From positions 1 through 49,812 of the forward strand of contig NZ_JANXRJ010000317.1 of the NCBI RefSeq assembly GCF_025353065.1: a stretch of 49,812 nucleotides of DNA. The letters run 5' to 3'. Below are positions 49,480 to 49,812 of this stretch, in pieces. The first letter of the stretch is position 1; each line of letters opens with the position of its first letter. The stretch comes from Lapillicoccus sp. (GTDB lineage: Bacteria > Actinomycetota > Actinomycetes > Actinomycetales > Dermatophilaceae). The translations under genes and the position numbers were made by a program. The notes below the pieces were generated by a model. The model did not search any database. It was not told where the DNA came from and saw nothing but the letters and a program-made list of their open reading frames with translations.

Positions 49480-49812
49480 ATGCCCTACGTCATTGCCTCC
49501 CCGTGCATCGACATCATGGACAGGTCCTGCATCGAGGAATGTCCGGTCGACTGCATCTACGAGGGGGAGCGCAAGCTCTACGTCAACCCGAAGGAGTGCA
49601 TCGACTGCGGCGCCTGCGAGCCGGTCTGCCCGGTCGAGGCCATCGCCCAGGACCGCCGCGTCGAGCCGGACCAGAAGGTGTTCATCGAGGACAACCGGGC
49701 GTTCTTCGTCGAGGTGCTGACCGGTCGGGACGCGCCGCTCGGGGCTCCGGGCGGCTCCCGCAAGGTCGGCGACATCGGCGTCGACACGCCGCTGGTCTCA
49801 GGGTGGGCCTGA
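49480..49812 (+). CDS. fdxA: Seven-iron ferredoxin FdxA
   Basis: The 110-residue ferredoxin carries one [3Fe-4S] and one [4Fe-4S] cluster in known FdxA proteins. Cysteines are C9, C17, C21, C25 (PCIDIMDRSCIEECPVDC) and C40, C43, C46, C50 (CIDCGACEPVCP). It is a small cytoplasmic electron carrier, here probably between the upstream reductase and BoxB. The ATG follows GAGGAGA. The stop codon is the last three bases of the window. Confidence 0.94.
   Translation: MPYVIASPCIDIMDRSCIEECPVDCIYEGERKLYVNPKECIDCGACEPVCPVEAIAQDRRVEPDQKVFIEDNRAFFVEVLTGRDAPLGAPGGSRKVGDIGVDTPLVSGWA

Overview
The window looks like chromosome from a high-GC actinobacterium. GC is around 70 percent, GTG and TTG starts are frequent, genes often overlap by four bases, and it has an F420-type LLM oxidoreductase, a SigK-like sigma factor, ANTAR and PaaX regulators, and an Rv0081-Rv0087-like locus. 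An Intrasporangiaceae-like genome (Janibacter, Phycicoccus and relatives) is my guess from style only; no 16S or other phylogenetic marker is present.

Layout. (1) 1-5.4 kb, core: a quinone oxidoreductase cut by the window edge, a divergent TipA-type MerR regulator with its promoter operator, tmk and holB overlapping, and a secreted TAP-like peptidase lipoprotein. (2) 5.53-17.32 kb: a genomic island inserted in the 3' end of tRNA-Thr(CGT), bounded by 45-bp direct repeats. Its integrase is truncated and has lost the catalytic tyrosine. It carries intact cargo (GGDEF-EAL protein, GAF-ANTAR protein, two TetR regulators, an NmrA-like reductase, an SRPBCC protein) among many broken genes (TadE, LysM, DHFR-like, YCII, DinB, zinc-type reductase, DUF309, IS630-like transposase). 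(3) 17.7-20.3 kb: a TasA/camelysin-like secreted protein gene and the SipW-like signal peptidase that should process it. The TasA-like gene is split inside its signal peptide by a complete ISAs1-family element with 18-bp inverted repeats and a 10-bp target duplication. (4) 20.2-22.1 kb: a small ANTAR protein and a Bcr/CflA drug exporter.

(5) 22.1-29.6 kb: a seven-gene, overlapping operon for a hydrogenase-4/complex I-like membrane complex headed by an ArsR regulator, in the gene order of M. tuberculosis Rv0081-Rv0087. The large subunit has no nickel-ligand cysteines, and the small Fe-S subunit gene has an in-frame TAG. (6) 29.7-37.3 kb: single metabolic genes (APH(6)-like kinase, NTF2-like protein, ferric-reductase-like flavocytochrome, VOC protein, a TetR/epimerase pair with two operators, a broken pentapeptide/DinB gene, a metallo-beta-lactamase-fold hydrolase). 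An unusual intergenic block at 35.07-35.33 kb holds repeated hairpins. (7) 37.3-41.5 kb: a translationally coupled operon of two acyl-CoA ligases around an F420-type oxidoreductase.

(8) 41.7-49.8 kb: an orphan SigK-like sigma factor and the aerobic CoA-dependent benzoate (box) pathway: boxB, a PaaX-family regulator, boxC, benzoate-CoA ligase, a ferredoxin-NADP reductase and a seven-iron ferredoxin. The ligase would make benzoyl-CoA, BoxB would epoxidise it with electrons from the reductase and ferredoxin (no boxA is present), and BoxC would open the ring. A perfect TGTGA-N6-TCACA site and PaaX-candidate sites in both box promoters suggest joint catabolite and effector control.
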